A stretch of DNA of 64,000 bases from Ephydatia muelleri (GCA_013339895.1 JABACO010000012.1:3648789-3712788); one strand, 5' to 3'; positions 43,434-55,697 are shown, counted from the first letter of the stretch. The notes: generated by a model from the letters alone, not told the origin. Numbers and translations are program-made.

Positions 43434-44026
43434 TTATGAAATTGTAAAATAAATACTACCAAGCCAGTTTTTAGTTTCACTGTGATGATGAGCGTCTCTT
43501 CCGTAATTCGTATCCAGTATGCTTTGTTTTGCTGAGTTGATTGCTGCATTGATATCGGCAAGTACACATAGTACGTCAATCACTTTGACAGGAATTCGCA
43601 TAAGGCTCTTGGACGTTCTGTCAAAAAATAAATAAATAAGTTTCTAATCATTATAAATTTCAGTCACTTATCTGAATTGGTTGCGAGAATCTACACGTGA
43701 CGTTCCTAATATCTTCAAGTGTGCCGTTCATTTCTCCACAATCGTTGCGCCGTGTTTCCCGAAATAGAGCACAATGTGCTTTGAATAAAGATGTATCTTT
43801 GATCTAAAAGGATAAGTGATTGATGAACATTTTGTGTACTCCGCGCGTCATGTACAACAGGCATGTACATGCGTGGTAACTTAACTTCATTCTATAATAC
43901 AATTTGTCTGAAAGGTTTTAGTCAATCAATAGAGGCGTAGGCACAGGGTCAGTGGTACTTCCTTCAGTGTAGTTGTTGGCAAGCATGAAAATGAAACATA
44001 GTTGCAGATTGGATGCTCAAAACCAA
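43434..44026 (-). pseudogene. Secreted-protein family member, inverted pseudogene 2
   Basis: Exon 2 (43,672-43,803) is open (KDTSLFKAHCALFRETRRND) but its donor is ATAAGT instead of GTAAGT. Exon 3 (43,434-43,617) is 2 bp short. Exon 1 (43,885-44,026) shares the TTG start and TTAAGT donor of the copy at 36,847, so those lesions predate the duplication of the X block. Confidence 0.82.
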
Positions 44027-45566
44027 CCTCTTATTTTGATCGTGACACCACGATGATTATGATTATACTATTTGCAGGCTAGTATAGCTGACGTAATTGT
44101 TAGTTTCTTTTATTTTAATCGAACTTGTAACTACTAGAGAAATGATTTAGGTGGGTGTCACGTTCGATTAATGTTTAAACTCGTGTATTATTTGGTAATA
44201 AAAACATGTACATGCACGATCCTATTCTCAACTTTCGTATTGATCAGTAAATCCAAATCACTTAGGCGGGAAGCTCAATATCGATGTGCCCTATCATGGT
44301 ATCAGTCGTAGTAGCTTATATCATTTGTGCGAGTTTTTGAACAAGTAGCAAGGTCTGCAGCAATACATTCATTTCCCTGCATGGAGAAGAACGAATAATA
44401 AGGTGCAAATAGCAGGATTTCTTTATTGAATTTTATTTTACAGAAGAATTATATGCAAACGCTGAATTTTTGTGACATTGACACATTGTACCACACACAA
44501 AATTCGTTAGCACTATGTGTCATGTTGCATTGATCAATGAAGCTTGTTATCAAACCAGAAATGAATCGAAAGCTACAATAAACATCTGGTATAGCAGATA
44601 CTATAGCTATTAGATCAGGGAGGGACACCTAGGGGCAAAACCTTTCAGTTTTCTAATTACGATTATATTAAATATGTTGGAAGGTGAGGGAGGGGTGGAG
44701 AGTGAAGGCAGGGAGGGAGAGAGAGATGCATTGATGGATGTCCTTAGGGAGGGAATGGGAGAAATGTGGTGCATGCTAACTTGTTAAAATGACATAATTG
44801 CGATGCTTAACAAACTAAAGTCCTATCAAAATTAAATAATTTTGCCAAATATGAACCTCATGAGGTAAATGGGTATGCACTCACTTCACGTTAAGCCATT
44901 GTATATTGTTCTTCCTCTATAAAGAAACGTATACATTCATAGATGGTTTCGTTGTTACTATAAGGTGATCGATGAGAAACTTAATCGCATTTATATCTTC
45001 AGTTCCAAAGCGTGTAAAATTGTGTCTATAAGCAATATGAAATCGTAGAAGTAGAGGTTCAGCACATTCCCGTTATCAACGCAAGTAAGTCAGAATGTAG
45101 GGCTCTACTATGTGACATTAAAATGATGGTTTGATATCTAGCTTGAATAAACACTGCAATAACAACTTAAAGATAAATTATCTTCCTTTTGTATCATGCT
45201 GCAAAGAGTATAGTATAAGAAGTCGATGACACATCAGCATCAGTGCTGCAAAATTCACGCGAGACGTTCTGTAAAAATAATGTTTGAGAACGGCTTCGTT
45301 CTTCTTCATGCACAAACAGAAGTGAATCATGAATCCTGATGTGCATGTATTGCTGCAGACCTGGCTACGTCATACGTCATTCAAACACACTGAACACACA
45401 CACACACACAAATGATATAGGTTATTCCGAATGAGACCTTGATAGGGCAATATGATTGATCAGGTGATTTGGATCATATTTTAATTATACAAAGTCAAAA
45501 TTAAGTTTACCTATTAACCGGACGTGAAACCCACGCAGTAACTTCTCTCATCAATTGTATAAACAA

Positions 45567-45600
45567 TTACGTCAGTTGTACCTTCAAACAGTATAAATAT
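45567..45600 (+). promoter_or_regulatory. CRE-like site and TATA box, gene copy Z2
   Basis: TTACGTCA at 45,567-45,574 and GTATAAATAT at 45,591-45,600, before the ATG at 45,636. This is the only copy with an intact coding sequence. Confidence 0.62.
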
Positions 45601-45635
45601 CATCCTCGTGGTGTCACGAGTACAATCAAAGAACA

Positions 45636-46256
45636 ATGTGGTCGCTTTCTTCGAGAATCCAAGTGGCAACAGCGTGTTTCATTTTCATCCTTACCAACAA
45701 ATACACTGAAGGAAGTACCACTGATCCAGTGGCTTCGCCTCTTTTAACGGACTTAAACCTTTTAAAAGAATTGTATCAAAGGATGAAGGTAAGTTACCAA
45801 TAGTGCAGCTAACGGCATGTACATGTGTGTTGCACATGACGCGCGTGAGTACACAGAATGTTCATCAATTACTTATCCTTTTATAGATCAAAGATGAAGC
45901 TTTATTCAAAGCGCATTGTGCTCTATTACGGGAAACACGGCGCAACGGTTGTGGAGAAATGAAAGACACCCTTGAAGATATTAGGAACGTCACGTGTAAA
46001 TTCTCGCAACCAATTCAGGTAAGTGACTGTGATATACAATAACTGGTTAATAATTCTTGTTTTTCCTTAGAACGTCCAAGAGCCTTATGCGGATTCCTGT
46101 AACAAAGTGATTGACGTACTATGTGTACTTGCAGATATCAATGCAGCAATCATATCAACACAACACAGTATACTCGATACGAAACACGGAAGTGACGCGC
46201 ATTATCTCAGTGAAACTAAAAACTGGCTTAGTAGTATGTTTGTTACAATATCATAA
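45636..46256 (+). CDS. Small secreted protein, intact copy (156 aa, three phase-0 exons)
   Basis: Exons 45,636-45,788, 45,887-46,018 and 46,071-46,256 (51, 44 and 61 codons) join in phase 0 with canonical sites. Residues 1-25 form a signal peptide (MWSLSSRIQV, then ACFIFILT). The mature chain of about 130 residues has five cysteines (62, 73, 88, 105, 113), one NVT glycosylation sequon (NVTCKF), and long amphipathic helical stretches (LLTDLNLLKELYQRM, GEMKDTLEDIRNV, VIDVLCVLADINAAI). I recognise no family. Size, secretion, helical pattern and all phase-0 introns are like helical cytokines, but this is only a hypothesis. It lies amid decayed paralogs, so purifying selection is untested. Confidence 0.78.
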
Positions 46257-46869
46257 TACAATACCGCATTACAAGCGAAACATTGTTTGCGTTTGAATTT
46301 ATGCTTTTTTACAATTTCTGATTTATTTTACTGTATGCAATCAATAGTGGCCCATATATGACTTAAGAATAACAAAGGTTGGTATGACCAGAATGCAAGT
46401 GATACATGCAACATTATTGAATATACATGTGACATTGAAGTAACAGATGCTTCGTCATTGTATGCGTTGAATGTAGATTACGTATACGTAACTACATTTG
46501 TGCAGTGCATGGTTGCTTTCCAAACCAACAACAACAACAAAAATAACCCGTCGAATCAATGCTTGATTCTCAATGCTTGATTTATAACTTACATACCTGG
46601 TGCTCTATATCAGTGATGAATCCCTCAAGCATTGACTCGACACAATTTTGGGTGTGGCAGCTGTCATACACGAGCACAAGGCACGCTCAACTTTTTCTGT
46701 TATGCTCTTCCTAGTAGACGCTATAATGCGGATGCCAGCACGAGAACAAATATATCGATCTCAATTCTTGCCAAGACCATCCAGCACTCATCTTATCTGC
46801 AATCTACACTCTACTACACCATATTACATATTAGTAAAATACGTGCAATACATAACTAACATAATGTGT

Positions 46870-48800
46870 ATTCAGGGGAGCGGATTAGGTCACTTTATAA
46901 GGATTATTTTTGGGGGGATACGATCTGGCATGTTCCATGGCAAAAGATCACATTGGGCGTGTCTACATCCTGTCCTTGTTATGGATTCTTATACTTACTT
47001 ATTGTACGTTTACCTTTTTAAAAGTAATTAATGCGAAATCACCACTAACGTCAGACGATGCTGGACCCAGGCAGAGATGTGTTTGAAGTGGTAGAGGTGG
47101 AGGTATATAGAAAGGCACTCAACATTTCCATTCAGTCGTGTGTAATCCTAATTCTACAATGCTTTTTGTTTTGTACCGACTTATTCCCGTCCCGTTTGAT
47201 GTTCTTTGGTTATTAAACATGACATTCATCCTGATTTCATCCTGGTTTAATGCGGTCCTTAATTTCCATCGTCGTACATTCTCAATTTCCATTAGAATTG
47301 CATCCCGCAATGTGTATTACGCTTCCGTCTGGATTCTATCCTGGTTTAACCATTTTTCCATCCTGCTTTGATTTAATTTTTTCTGTTTTGACGAATGTTC
47401 CATCATCAACATTGATAAATGAGTGTCGGTGTGTTTAAGAAGCTAATTAAGCACTTACATGTATAAAAGTACTGCTGTAATGTAAACACATCGGCATGTT
47501 CTCACATTCAACCAAGTAATGGTTAAGTGTGTTATTGTTACGACACTTTCAACAATCCCGGATTTCGTTATTGTCGCATGCATGATTGAGCCTCACGCGC
47601 ATTGAGGCTTACTTCGTTTGTTAACGAGGATGTCCTTGCACTTCTGTCGGAAACGTATCTTGAAGCCAGTGTATACTGTGTTCCTCTTCGAAGAAATGCC
47701 GGTATACATTCCTATGTGGTTTCCGTTGTTGCTATGAGACGAGTTGATGAGAAACTTAAATGGATCAATCCCAGGTTTCAAAGCCTATGCGATTGCTTCC
47801 TCCCTATTTGAGGACTCATTGACTTATAGTTACAGAAATGTTTTGCCAGCCGACGGTCCTTTCTTGATAGCATTATCAGCACGTTAGGAAGAAGTCCCCA
47901 AGTCCACGCTAAGGGAGACAAAGCGGTACCATGAAGACGCCCACTCCAAACGGGCTACAATGCGAGCTCGGTACCAAGAAGAAGTTACTCTCCAAGCAGG
48001 CTTCGGAGCGAAAGTGGGACCGAGAATGCGTTTGCAGAACTGAAGCGATTGCTGTCAGTACTGTCCATTGAGTCAAGAAGAAAACTTCTCAAATGACAAT
48101 ACGATCGTACCAAATTAACTGATCCAAGTTATGCACTTCAAGATGTTTTCTAATTCATAATACGTGTTGTACAAAGATTTTACTTTCTATGAAGCAACAC
48201 AAATGCTGTACAATGACACCTTATGCATGATATTTGAATTAGTATCTCAAAATTCATTCGTTCCAAACACTTACCGTAATCATACTTATGATACACGTTA
48301 GCACTTTATTCATGTTTCGTGTTGCATTGATTATTGGAGCTAGGTATAAAACCAGAAATGAGTCGAAAACTATGATAAACATCTAGTATAGCAGATACTA
48401 TATCTACATGTATAAGATCAGGGAGGGGGAGGGGCAAAGCATTTCAGTTTCAAATTACGATTATATTAAATAAATTTGGAGGGGAGGGACGGACAGAAAG
48501 TGAAGGCAGGTATGCAGGGGTGGAAGAAATTTGGTGCTATCTTATAGTAAAAGGACATAATTGTAATGCTTAACAAACTAAGCTTATACTCTATCATAAG
48601 AGTTTTGCAAAATTTGAACCTATTGAGGTTAATGGGCATGCACTTCTGCCGTATACTTCACGTTTATGAAAGAAGTCCAAGATCATTCCTGTTATCAAAA
48701 CTAGTCAGCCAGAACGTAGGGCTCTACTACGCGACATTAGAATACTCAAAGACCTTAACTATACACAAGTAAATCGTTTCAAGAGAAAAATTGCATCATT
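46870..48800 (+). repeat. Amplicon Y block, copy 2
   Basis: Near-identical to 39,040-41,000. Differences are small indels and substitutions that break the short frames differently, arguing against coding constraint. Confidence 0.75.
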
Positions 48801-49333
48801 CTACGTTCTGACTAACATTATTTGATAACGGGAATGTGCTTGCGCTTCTGTCGTAAACATTAATGCCAATGAATTCCCTCTTCGAAGAAAGTTTACATGT
48901 GCACAGACCACGAGACATGAATAATTGCCCTGCCACATCATAACTGATACAAATACCATTCCATACCGTACCCCAACTTACAACATTGAGTGTAGTATAG
49001 GAAGTCGATGACACATCAGCATCAGTGCTTGCAAAATTCACACGAGACGTTCTGTAGAATAATATTTGAGAACGGCTTCGTTCTTCTTCATGCATGCACA
49101 AACAGAATCATGTTGTGCATGTATTGCTGCAGACCTGGCTACGTCATTCAAACACACTGAACACACACACAAATATGGTATAGGCTATTCCGAATGAGAC
49201 CATGATAGGGAAATTTGATTGATCAGGTGATTTGGATTTTAATTATACCAAGTCAAAATTAAGTTTACCTATTAACCGGACGTGAAACCCACCCAGTAAC
49301 TACATGTATTTCTCTCATCAATAGTATAAACAA

Positions 49334-49367
49334 TTACGTCAGTTGTACCTTCAAATAATATAAATAT
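49334..49367 (+). promoter_or_regulatory. CRE-like site and TATA box, gene copy Z3
   Basis: TTACGTCA at 49,334-49,341 and TATAAATAT at 49,359-49,367, same layout as Z1 and Z2. Confidence 0.58.
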
Positions 49368-49402
49368 CATCCTCGGGGTGTCACGATTACAATCACAGAA
49401 CA

Positions 49403-50024
49403 ATGTGGTCGCTTTCTTCGAGAATCCAAGTGGTAACAGCGTGTTTCATTTTAATCCTTACCAACAAATACACTGAAGGAAGTATCACTGATCCAGTGGC
49501 TTCGCCTCTTTTAGCGGACTTAAACCTTTTAAAAGAATTGTATCAAAGGATGATGGTAAGTTACCAATAGTGCAGCTAACGGCATGTACATGTGTGTTGC
49601 ACATGACGCGCGTGAGTACACAAAATGTTCATCAATGACTTATCCTTTTATAGATCAAAGATGAAGCTTTCTTCAAAGCGCATTGTGCTCTATTACGGGA
49701 AGCACGGCGCAACGGTGTGGAGAAATGAACGACACCCTTGAAAAGATTAGGAACGTCACGTGTAAATTCTCGCAACCAATTCAGGTACGTGACTGTGATA
49801 TATACAATAATTGGTAAATAATTCTTGATTTTCCTTAGAACGTCCAAGAGCCTTATGCGGATTCCTGTAACAAAGTGATTGATGTACTATGTGTACTTGC
49901 AGATATCAATGCAGCAATCATATCAACACAACACAGTATACTGGATACGAATTACGGAAGAGACGCGCATTATGTTAGTGAAACCAGAAACTGGCTTAGT
50001 AGTATGTTTGTTAAAATATCATAA
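49403..50024 (+). pseudogene. Secreted-protein family, copy Z3 (one-base deletion in exon 2)
   Basis: Exon 1 (49,403-49,555) and exon 3 (49,839-50,024) are intact with replacements relative to Z2 (for example SITDPV, FVKIS). Exon 2 (49,654-49,784) reads AACGGTGTGG where Z1 and Z2 have AACGGTTGTGG; the missing T gives an early TGA five codons on. A single recent lesion; the allele may be functional in other individuals. Confidence 0.82.
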
Positions 50025-50749
50025 TACAATGCCGCATTACAAGCGGAACATTGTTTGCGTTTGAATTTATGTTCTTTTTCAATTTCTGATTTATTTTACT
50101 GTATGCAATCAATAGTGGCCCATATATGACTTAAGAATAACAAAGGTTGGTATGACCAGAATGCAAGAGGTACATGCAACATTATTGAATTTACATGTGA
50201 CATTGAAGTAACAGATGTTTCGTCATTGTATGAGTTGAATGTAGATTACGTATACGTAACTACATTTGTGCAGTGCATGGTAGCTTTCCAAACCAACAAC
50301 AACAACAAAAACCGTCGAATCAATGCTTGATTCTCAATTATTTTGTAACTTACATACCTGGTGCCCTATATCAGTGATGAATCCCTCAAGCATTGACTCG
50401 ACACAATTTTGGGTGTGGCAGCTGTCATACACGAACACAAGGCACGCTCAACTATTTCAGTTATGCTCTTCCTAGTAGACGCTATAATGCGGATACCAGC
50501 ACGAGAACAAATATATCGATCTCAATTCTTGCCAAGACCATCCAGCACTCATCTTATCTGCAATCTACACTCTACTACACCATATTACATATTAGTAAAA
50601 TACGTGCAATACATAACTAACATAATGTGTATTCAGGGGAGCAGATTACGTCACTTAATAAGGTCTTTTATTGGGGGATACGATCTGGCATGTTCCACGG
50701 ACATTGGGCGTGTCTTATTTCCTTTCCTTCTTTTTGATCCTTAAACTCG

Positions 50750-50992
50750 CTTCTGTACGTGAATTATTAGAATGTATTTTACGCTTTAAAAAAAACTGGG
50801 ACCTTGGCAAACCCGCTGCCTTTGACTTGTCCGTCACCTCCACGCTACATCTAAATATCTTTCTAGAAGCGAGCATGACGGCAGGTTCGGCAGCCCTTGT
50901 GGCTGAGAACAGAAAGTATAACAACAATGGCAGGAATTGTGAGGAACTGAGAGCCATTCTGTCCAGGTTAACTTGTCTGTAAAGCCTGGTCC
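50750..50992 (+). pseudogene. Retroelement fragment, C-terminal region
   Basis: Reads KKNWDLGKPAAFDLSVTS and EASMTAGSAALVAE, which resembles the carboxyl end (WxLGKPAAFDVxVTSPLN) of reverse-transcriptase proteins common in cnidarians and fishes. An AATAAA at about 51,069 follows. In the full-length protein this part comes after the segment found at 51,097, so the order here is scrambled and two fragments have been joined. Confidence 0.6.
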
Positions 50993-51096
50993 TGTACGAA
51001 GTTCCTCTTATTTAGGTTGTTTTGTGCATTTAGTTATTTAAAATTTCATATGTACTCTTATTATTAACAATAAAAACGTTAAGACGGCTGGCTAGC

Positions 51097-51935
51097 ATGC
51101 AGTGCATTTGTGCTATTGTTAAAAACAAAGTCTCTGAATGCTCTACCCCTTTCCTTCTTGCAGTGGCATGCCCTTCTGGGGCTGAAAAATTCATTCATGT
51201 TTTGAGAAGTTGTGTGAATGGTCATTGGCTTGATGGGGATTTTGCCGTTATGTTATGTCCCCAGATGAAACGGAAAAAATCTAACGTGCGTCATTTTGAT
51301 ATACTTGGGGCCCCAATTGGAGAATTTTGGTTTTGTGCCAAGTATGTTGCTCAAAAGCTTACGGACACCTCCAAGCTGCTTCAGCAATTAGCCCATGTGG
51401 GGTCTTCAGATCCTCATGTAGCCATGCTTCTACTCCGTCAATGTTGGGGTTTCTGCATGGTGACACTCTTGGCCAGAACTATCCCATCTTCTTTAGCTGG
51501 TGATGCTCTCAGTCTATTTGATGATGAGGTGTGGCAGTGTTTTTCAGAGTGTACTACAGTAGACACTCCTGATCCTGAGCAGCAGGCACAAATTAGCTTA
51601 AGTCGGGGTGGTGTAGGTTTGCGTCTTGTCTCCTACCATTAATCTGCCAAAAATTTAGTCTCAGCTATCATTTCAGACTTATCTTCTGAGGTTATTAAGC
51701 ACTTTAACCACTCTATAGACCTTTATATCCACCTTCATGATCCACCCGACTCACTTACTCCTGGTTCTGTCGATAACAGCTCTTCCCCACTCACTCAGAA
51801 GTTCTTGTCAAACAAAATTGAGGACTGCCAGTTTAGAAAACTATTTGATAGCTCTTCACTGATGGACAGGGCTCAACTACTTTCTATTTCATCACCCCAT
51901 GCTTTAGCTTGGTTATCAGTTATTCATAGACCAAA
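51097..51935 (+). pseudogene. Retroelement fragment downstream of the RT palm
   Basis: Contains LGAPIGEFWFCAKYV, DPHVAMLLLRQCWGFC, ARTIPSS and QAQISLSRGGVGLRLVS, a conserved block found after the RT core in one family of sponge/cnidarian retroelement proteins. TAA at 51,640-51,642 interrupts the frame, which continues as SAKNLVSAII to SPHALAWLSVIHRP and then runs straight into the minisatellite. RT catalytic motif YxDD is not present in the window. Confidence 0.65.
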
Positions 51936-52633
51936 TCACACACAGGCACACATCACTATGGCTACACAACACACACAGAGGCACACATCACACACTAAGG
52001 CACACATCACACAGAGGCACTCATCACTATGGCTACACAGGCACACATCACACAGGCACACATCACACACAGGCACACATCACACACAGGCACACATCAC
52101 ACAGAGGCACACATCACACAGAGGCACACATCACACAGAGGCACACATCACACAGAGGCACACATCACACAGAGGCACACATCACACAGAGGTAAATATC
52201 ACACAGAGGCACTCATCACTATGGCTACACATCACACACAGGCACACATCAAACACAGCACACATCACACATAGGCACACATCATACACAGAGGCACATA
52301 TCACACAGCACACATTACACAGAGGCACACATCACACAGAGGCACACATCACACACAGGCACACATCGCACAGGCACACATCACACACAGGCACACATCA
52401 CACACTGGCACTCATCACTATGGCTACACAACACACACAGGCACACATCACACAGAGGCACACAGAGACACACATCACACAGAGTCACTATCACTATGGC
52501 TACACATCACACACAGGCCCACATCACACAGGCACATATCACACATAGTCACACATCACACACAGTCACACATCACACATAGACACTCATCACTAAGGCT
52601 AAACATCACAGAGGCCCACATCACACACACATC
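51936..52633. repeat. Minisatellite, GGCACACATCACACA units, left part
   Basis: Units of 15-18 bp with occasional CACTATGGCTACA variants. Interrupted at 52,634 by the P-like element and resumed at 57,337. Long histidine/threonine-rich open frames across it (AHITHRHTSH-type) are repeat artefacts. Confidence 0.95.
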
Positions 52634-53064
52634 CAGTGGCGTGGTGGCCAGGGGGGGCCGGGGGGGGGGGGGGGGGGGGGGGGGGCAATTGCCCCCCCCT
52701 GCGGGGCTTAAAAATGGGGGCGCCACCGAGCACAAGGGGCGCCTTAAAACTGAAAGGTTTCATTTTTCCGTACATAAATTATATATCTACTGGCTAGGCA
52801 ATTAAAAAAAATTTGAATCGGTAATCATATGTGCCCTTCAGGCGCCCAGCCCCCATGGAATAAAGTAGTATTGAAACTGGACCGTATCATGTGTAATTAG
52901 AATATAGAGATTACCGGGCCCCCTCCGCCCCCACCAAAAAAGAAAATCTCGTACCATAGATAGTTTAGAGATGGATTGGAAGCACGGTTAATTGTCACGA
53001 ATTATCACCTACACTCCGTGATCTGCTGTGAGCGCTGTATGTTCCGATACTTCAAATACTATCT

Positions 53065-54055
53065 ATGGCTGAGGCAATGACAAAACCCGACGAAATACTG
53101 AAAAATGCTGTTGAACATGTGTTAGCTAATGATGGCTTTAAGATTCTGACTCCATCGTCGAGAAGCGCTGTTGAGGACGCTCGGAAACTGTTACAGTGGT
53201 TTTCATTGCCTAATAGTAAGGAGGTCTTCTACGAGTTTGCAGAGAAGTTGGTATCTGATGTTGATAGATGTTTTGATCCACCTAAGAAAGTGAGGAAACG
53301 CGGTAGTATGTTGCAAGTAAGGCGCGAAGCTATGTGGAGCGCTCATATCACAAACTGAGTACATCCGATACGTTTGCTAAGAATTGGGAAAGGTTTCTGA
53401 CTGTCTCCATCAATTCTTTGCCAAACCCCATTTTCTATCAGTACGTGACGGAGTGTGTGCTAAAAGTCAAGATCAAGACACTATTTCCTATTACCGCCCA
53501 CCCTGTAAATGTCCGACTAGGAACTTTGAGTTATGAAGAAAAAAATGCGCTACGGTATGCTGCAGGATACATTCCACGAGCAATACGTAAAAAATTGCAA
53601 AGTCCTCTAACCCTGCTAAACAGTGTATAATGCTTTGCTTGGATGACATGCTACAGTCAGAAACAGAAGACCATGAATCTGATAACTGGATTAAACTGGT
53701 TGACCGAGGCGGATTAAACCATGTGAGCAATGCCATGTACATGGCAATAGTTTCAATGGAGCTTGAGGTGCAGAAACAGCTGCAGCAGGACTCAACACTT
53801 ACTTCTAAATTTAAGACCAAATTGACTAAATGTTTATTGGACAGTGAAGACGTCATGTTCTTTTGGTCTATTGTTGCAGCCCCTTGGGAAAGTGGGGATG
53901 AAATGGAAATGAAGCTGTTAGGAATGGTGCTTGACATGTGGCTCACAATCAGAGGTTTTTCATACACAAGTGACTGGATGGAAAAGTTAAAAGTACAGGA
54001 AAAGAAGACAAAGCAGAAATCTAAGGGGATAAGAAAAACTCTGTATAAAGACTGA
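53065..54055 (+). pseudogene. Companion ORF of the P-like element, frameshifted
   Basis: Three consecutive frames: 53,065-53,358 (acidic start, then a basic PPKKVRKRG), 53,334-53,630 (SYHKLSTSDTFAKNWERFL, then EEKNALRYAAGYIPRAI) and 53,630-54,055 (VDRGGLNHVSNAMYMAI, ending QKSKGIRKTLYKD). They form one protein of about 325 residues broken by two single-base changes near 53,335 and 53,625. The RYAAGYIPR and QKSKG motifs recur in predicted proteins of sponges and cnidarians, as I recall them, linked to P-like elements. Function unknown; possibly an accessory transposition protein. Confidence 0.6.
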
Positions 54056-54111
54056 TTACACTCACACATTCACATTTTGATGATACAATCTATACATAAA
54101 GTGTTCAATAA

Positions 54112-55697
54112 CTAATCATGCTGCTTTGCTTTCTTAGACTTCTTTCTTTTGCTTTTCCTTTTCAGGAGTGGGGTGTTCTCATTGGGGTCGATTGGATGTT
54201 GGTTTTTCACTTCTCGACAATTGCCTCGCACAGATGGTCTGCACATAGTGTCAACAATACATATTGTCTGCATATTCTTCTGGAATTCAGACACATTAGG
54301 ATTATCACTTGTTGCACCTCTCTGACGTTGGCAGCCAAAAATTTTTCAAGAGGATCTTGCCCTATTCTCTGACTTAGAAAAGATTCAACACCTTCCAGAG
54401 TGAATAGGTATTGGACTAGTCCAATGAAGGAATTTACTGAATGGGTAAAAAAAAGCACATAAAGTGAGTTTGCTATACCACAGTCCATTTTTATCTGTAA
54501 TCCTCAGACCCAGTAATGTTTGAGGGCTTAATAGCATTTTCTGTTTCTCACTAGCACTGAAACCTGGTCTTGCCTGGACACTTTGCTCCCAAGTATCGAG
54601 GAAAACTAAAAATTCCTCTTTTAGCCACTGTTAAAAACAGCAGCATATTAAGTTGAGCATATGTTAATATGGACTGACCTTCAAACGAAAATCATCTCCA
54701 GACCTGTATGGTTGCTGAAATACCTTTCTCTTGTTCACACCTGAGGTGTAGTTGGATACATTAAGAGCATCAAAAACTTGTCAAACATGGTGACAAATTT
54801 GGCAGTCTCCTGCACTGCAGGGTCACCAGATAAGACCAGAGCCTTGGCAACAGTTTCACTAAGTAGCTGCAAAAAAGAACAGATTGAAGTGAACGCCATA
54901 TAGTATTAACTGGCTGAAGTACCTGAGCAGCAAAGTCAACCCTCATACGTGAAAACGGTGTTAGCTGTATATGCTCTAATTTGATCTTAGGCAATAGCAA
55001 CAGTCCCATGCTTTTTTCTCTATCACGATAATACATATCAGTAATATGCTGAAACAATATGTCGCTTCCATTGCACTGAATGTAAGATACATCATCATAA
55101 ATAATGCAAAACCATACTTCGACATGTGCAAAAGATGCTTACCCACAGATGCCTGGCCTTTGAGTTTCTTGTGGTTTTAAGTAGATGTGGTGGATCAGAG
55201 AAAAAAAACAAAGGGCGCTTCTCAAGAGAATACTTATTGATGACTTTGAAGAGAACCTTCTCCGAGCCCATTAGCTTTAAAAACCGTCGGTTTGCTGCAG
55301 CTCCATCAAATGTGATGGTCAACACCTGTTCATAAACATAAAAAAAGTGATAAAAGACACTCCAGTTAAATGTGGCTTTAATCTGGATAGTGAATTGCAC
55401 CCTAGATGTGTTTGATGTTTCATAGTAAGAAGGTTTACAGATGATGATGACATCACTATCAGTGGGTGGAGAGATGTCAACCCAACTTCGGGGCAGAGTT
55501 GACAACAGATCACATTTGAGCCCATGTACATTGGTGGAGGACTGTACTGAAACTTTGTCCAAAGGTATGGACACAGGAAATGAAACACACACTTTGTCCA
55601 AAGGGATTGACACCAAGAGAGAAAAATCTTTTCCCGATTCCGGCCTCTTATTCCACCAGTGTCTTTTCCTACCCATAGTACCTGTACCTGTATACAT
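54112..55697 (-). pseudogene. P/THAP9-type transposase, degenerate
   Basis: In minus order: TDSDVIIICKPSYYETS, TITFDGAAANRRFL (first catalytic Asp), FFFSDPPHLLKTTRN (second Asp), exon 54,925-55,079 (QHITDMYYRDREKS, IQLTPFSRMRVDFAAQ), exon from about 54,868 (LLSETVAKALVLSGD, MFDKFFDALNVSNYTSG), then GQDPLEKF with the Glu and, after a one-base deletion in a T run near 54,345, GCQRQRGATSDNPNVSEF. All match P-superfamily transposases; no THAP domain was found upstream. Ends with a lysine-rich tail. The segment VSIPLDKV is duplicated near 55,600. Frame changes and stops make it inactive. Confidence 0.75.

Larger units (their letters stand above)
36551..50660. repeat. Tandem/inverted amplicon carrying the secreted-protein family
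   Basis: Order of blocks: X1 (36,551-38,520), Y1 (39,040-41,000), Z1 (41,000-42,390), W2 (42,398-43,142), X2 (43,143-45,060), Z2 (45,060-46,400), partial W plus Y2 (46,770-48,800), Z3 (48,800-50,160), partial W (50,530-50,660). X copies are 6.59 kb apart, Y copies 7.84 kb, Z genes about 4.03 and 3.77 kb. X blocks carry inverted gene copies, Z blocks direct ones. Confidence 0.88.

Noticed and set aside
51805-52548. 247-codon open frame rich in His, Thr and Ser
   Set aside because: Apart from its first 40 codons (retroelement remnant) it is a read-through of the CACACATC minisatellite, open in several frames; same for 57,501-58,490.
53491-54069. 192-codon minus-strand open frame
   Set aside because: Antisense shadow of the companion ORF of the P-like element, whose plus-strand frame has the better composition and motifs.
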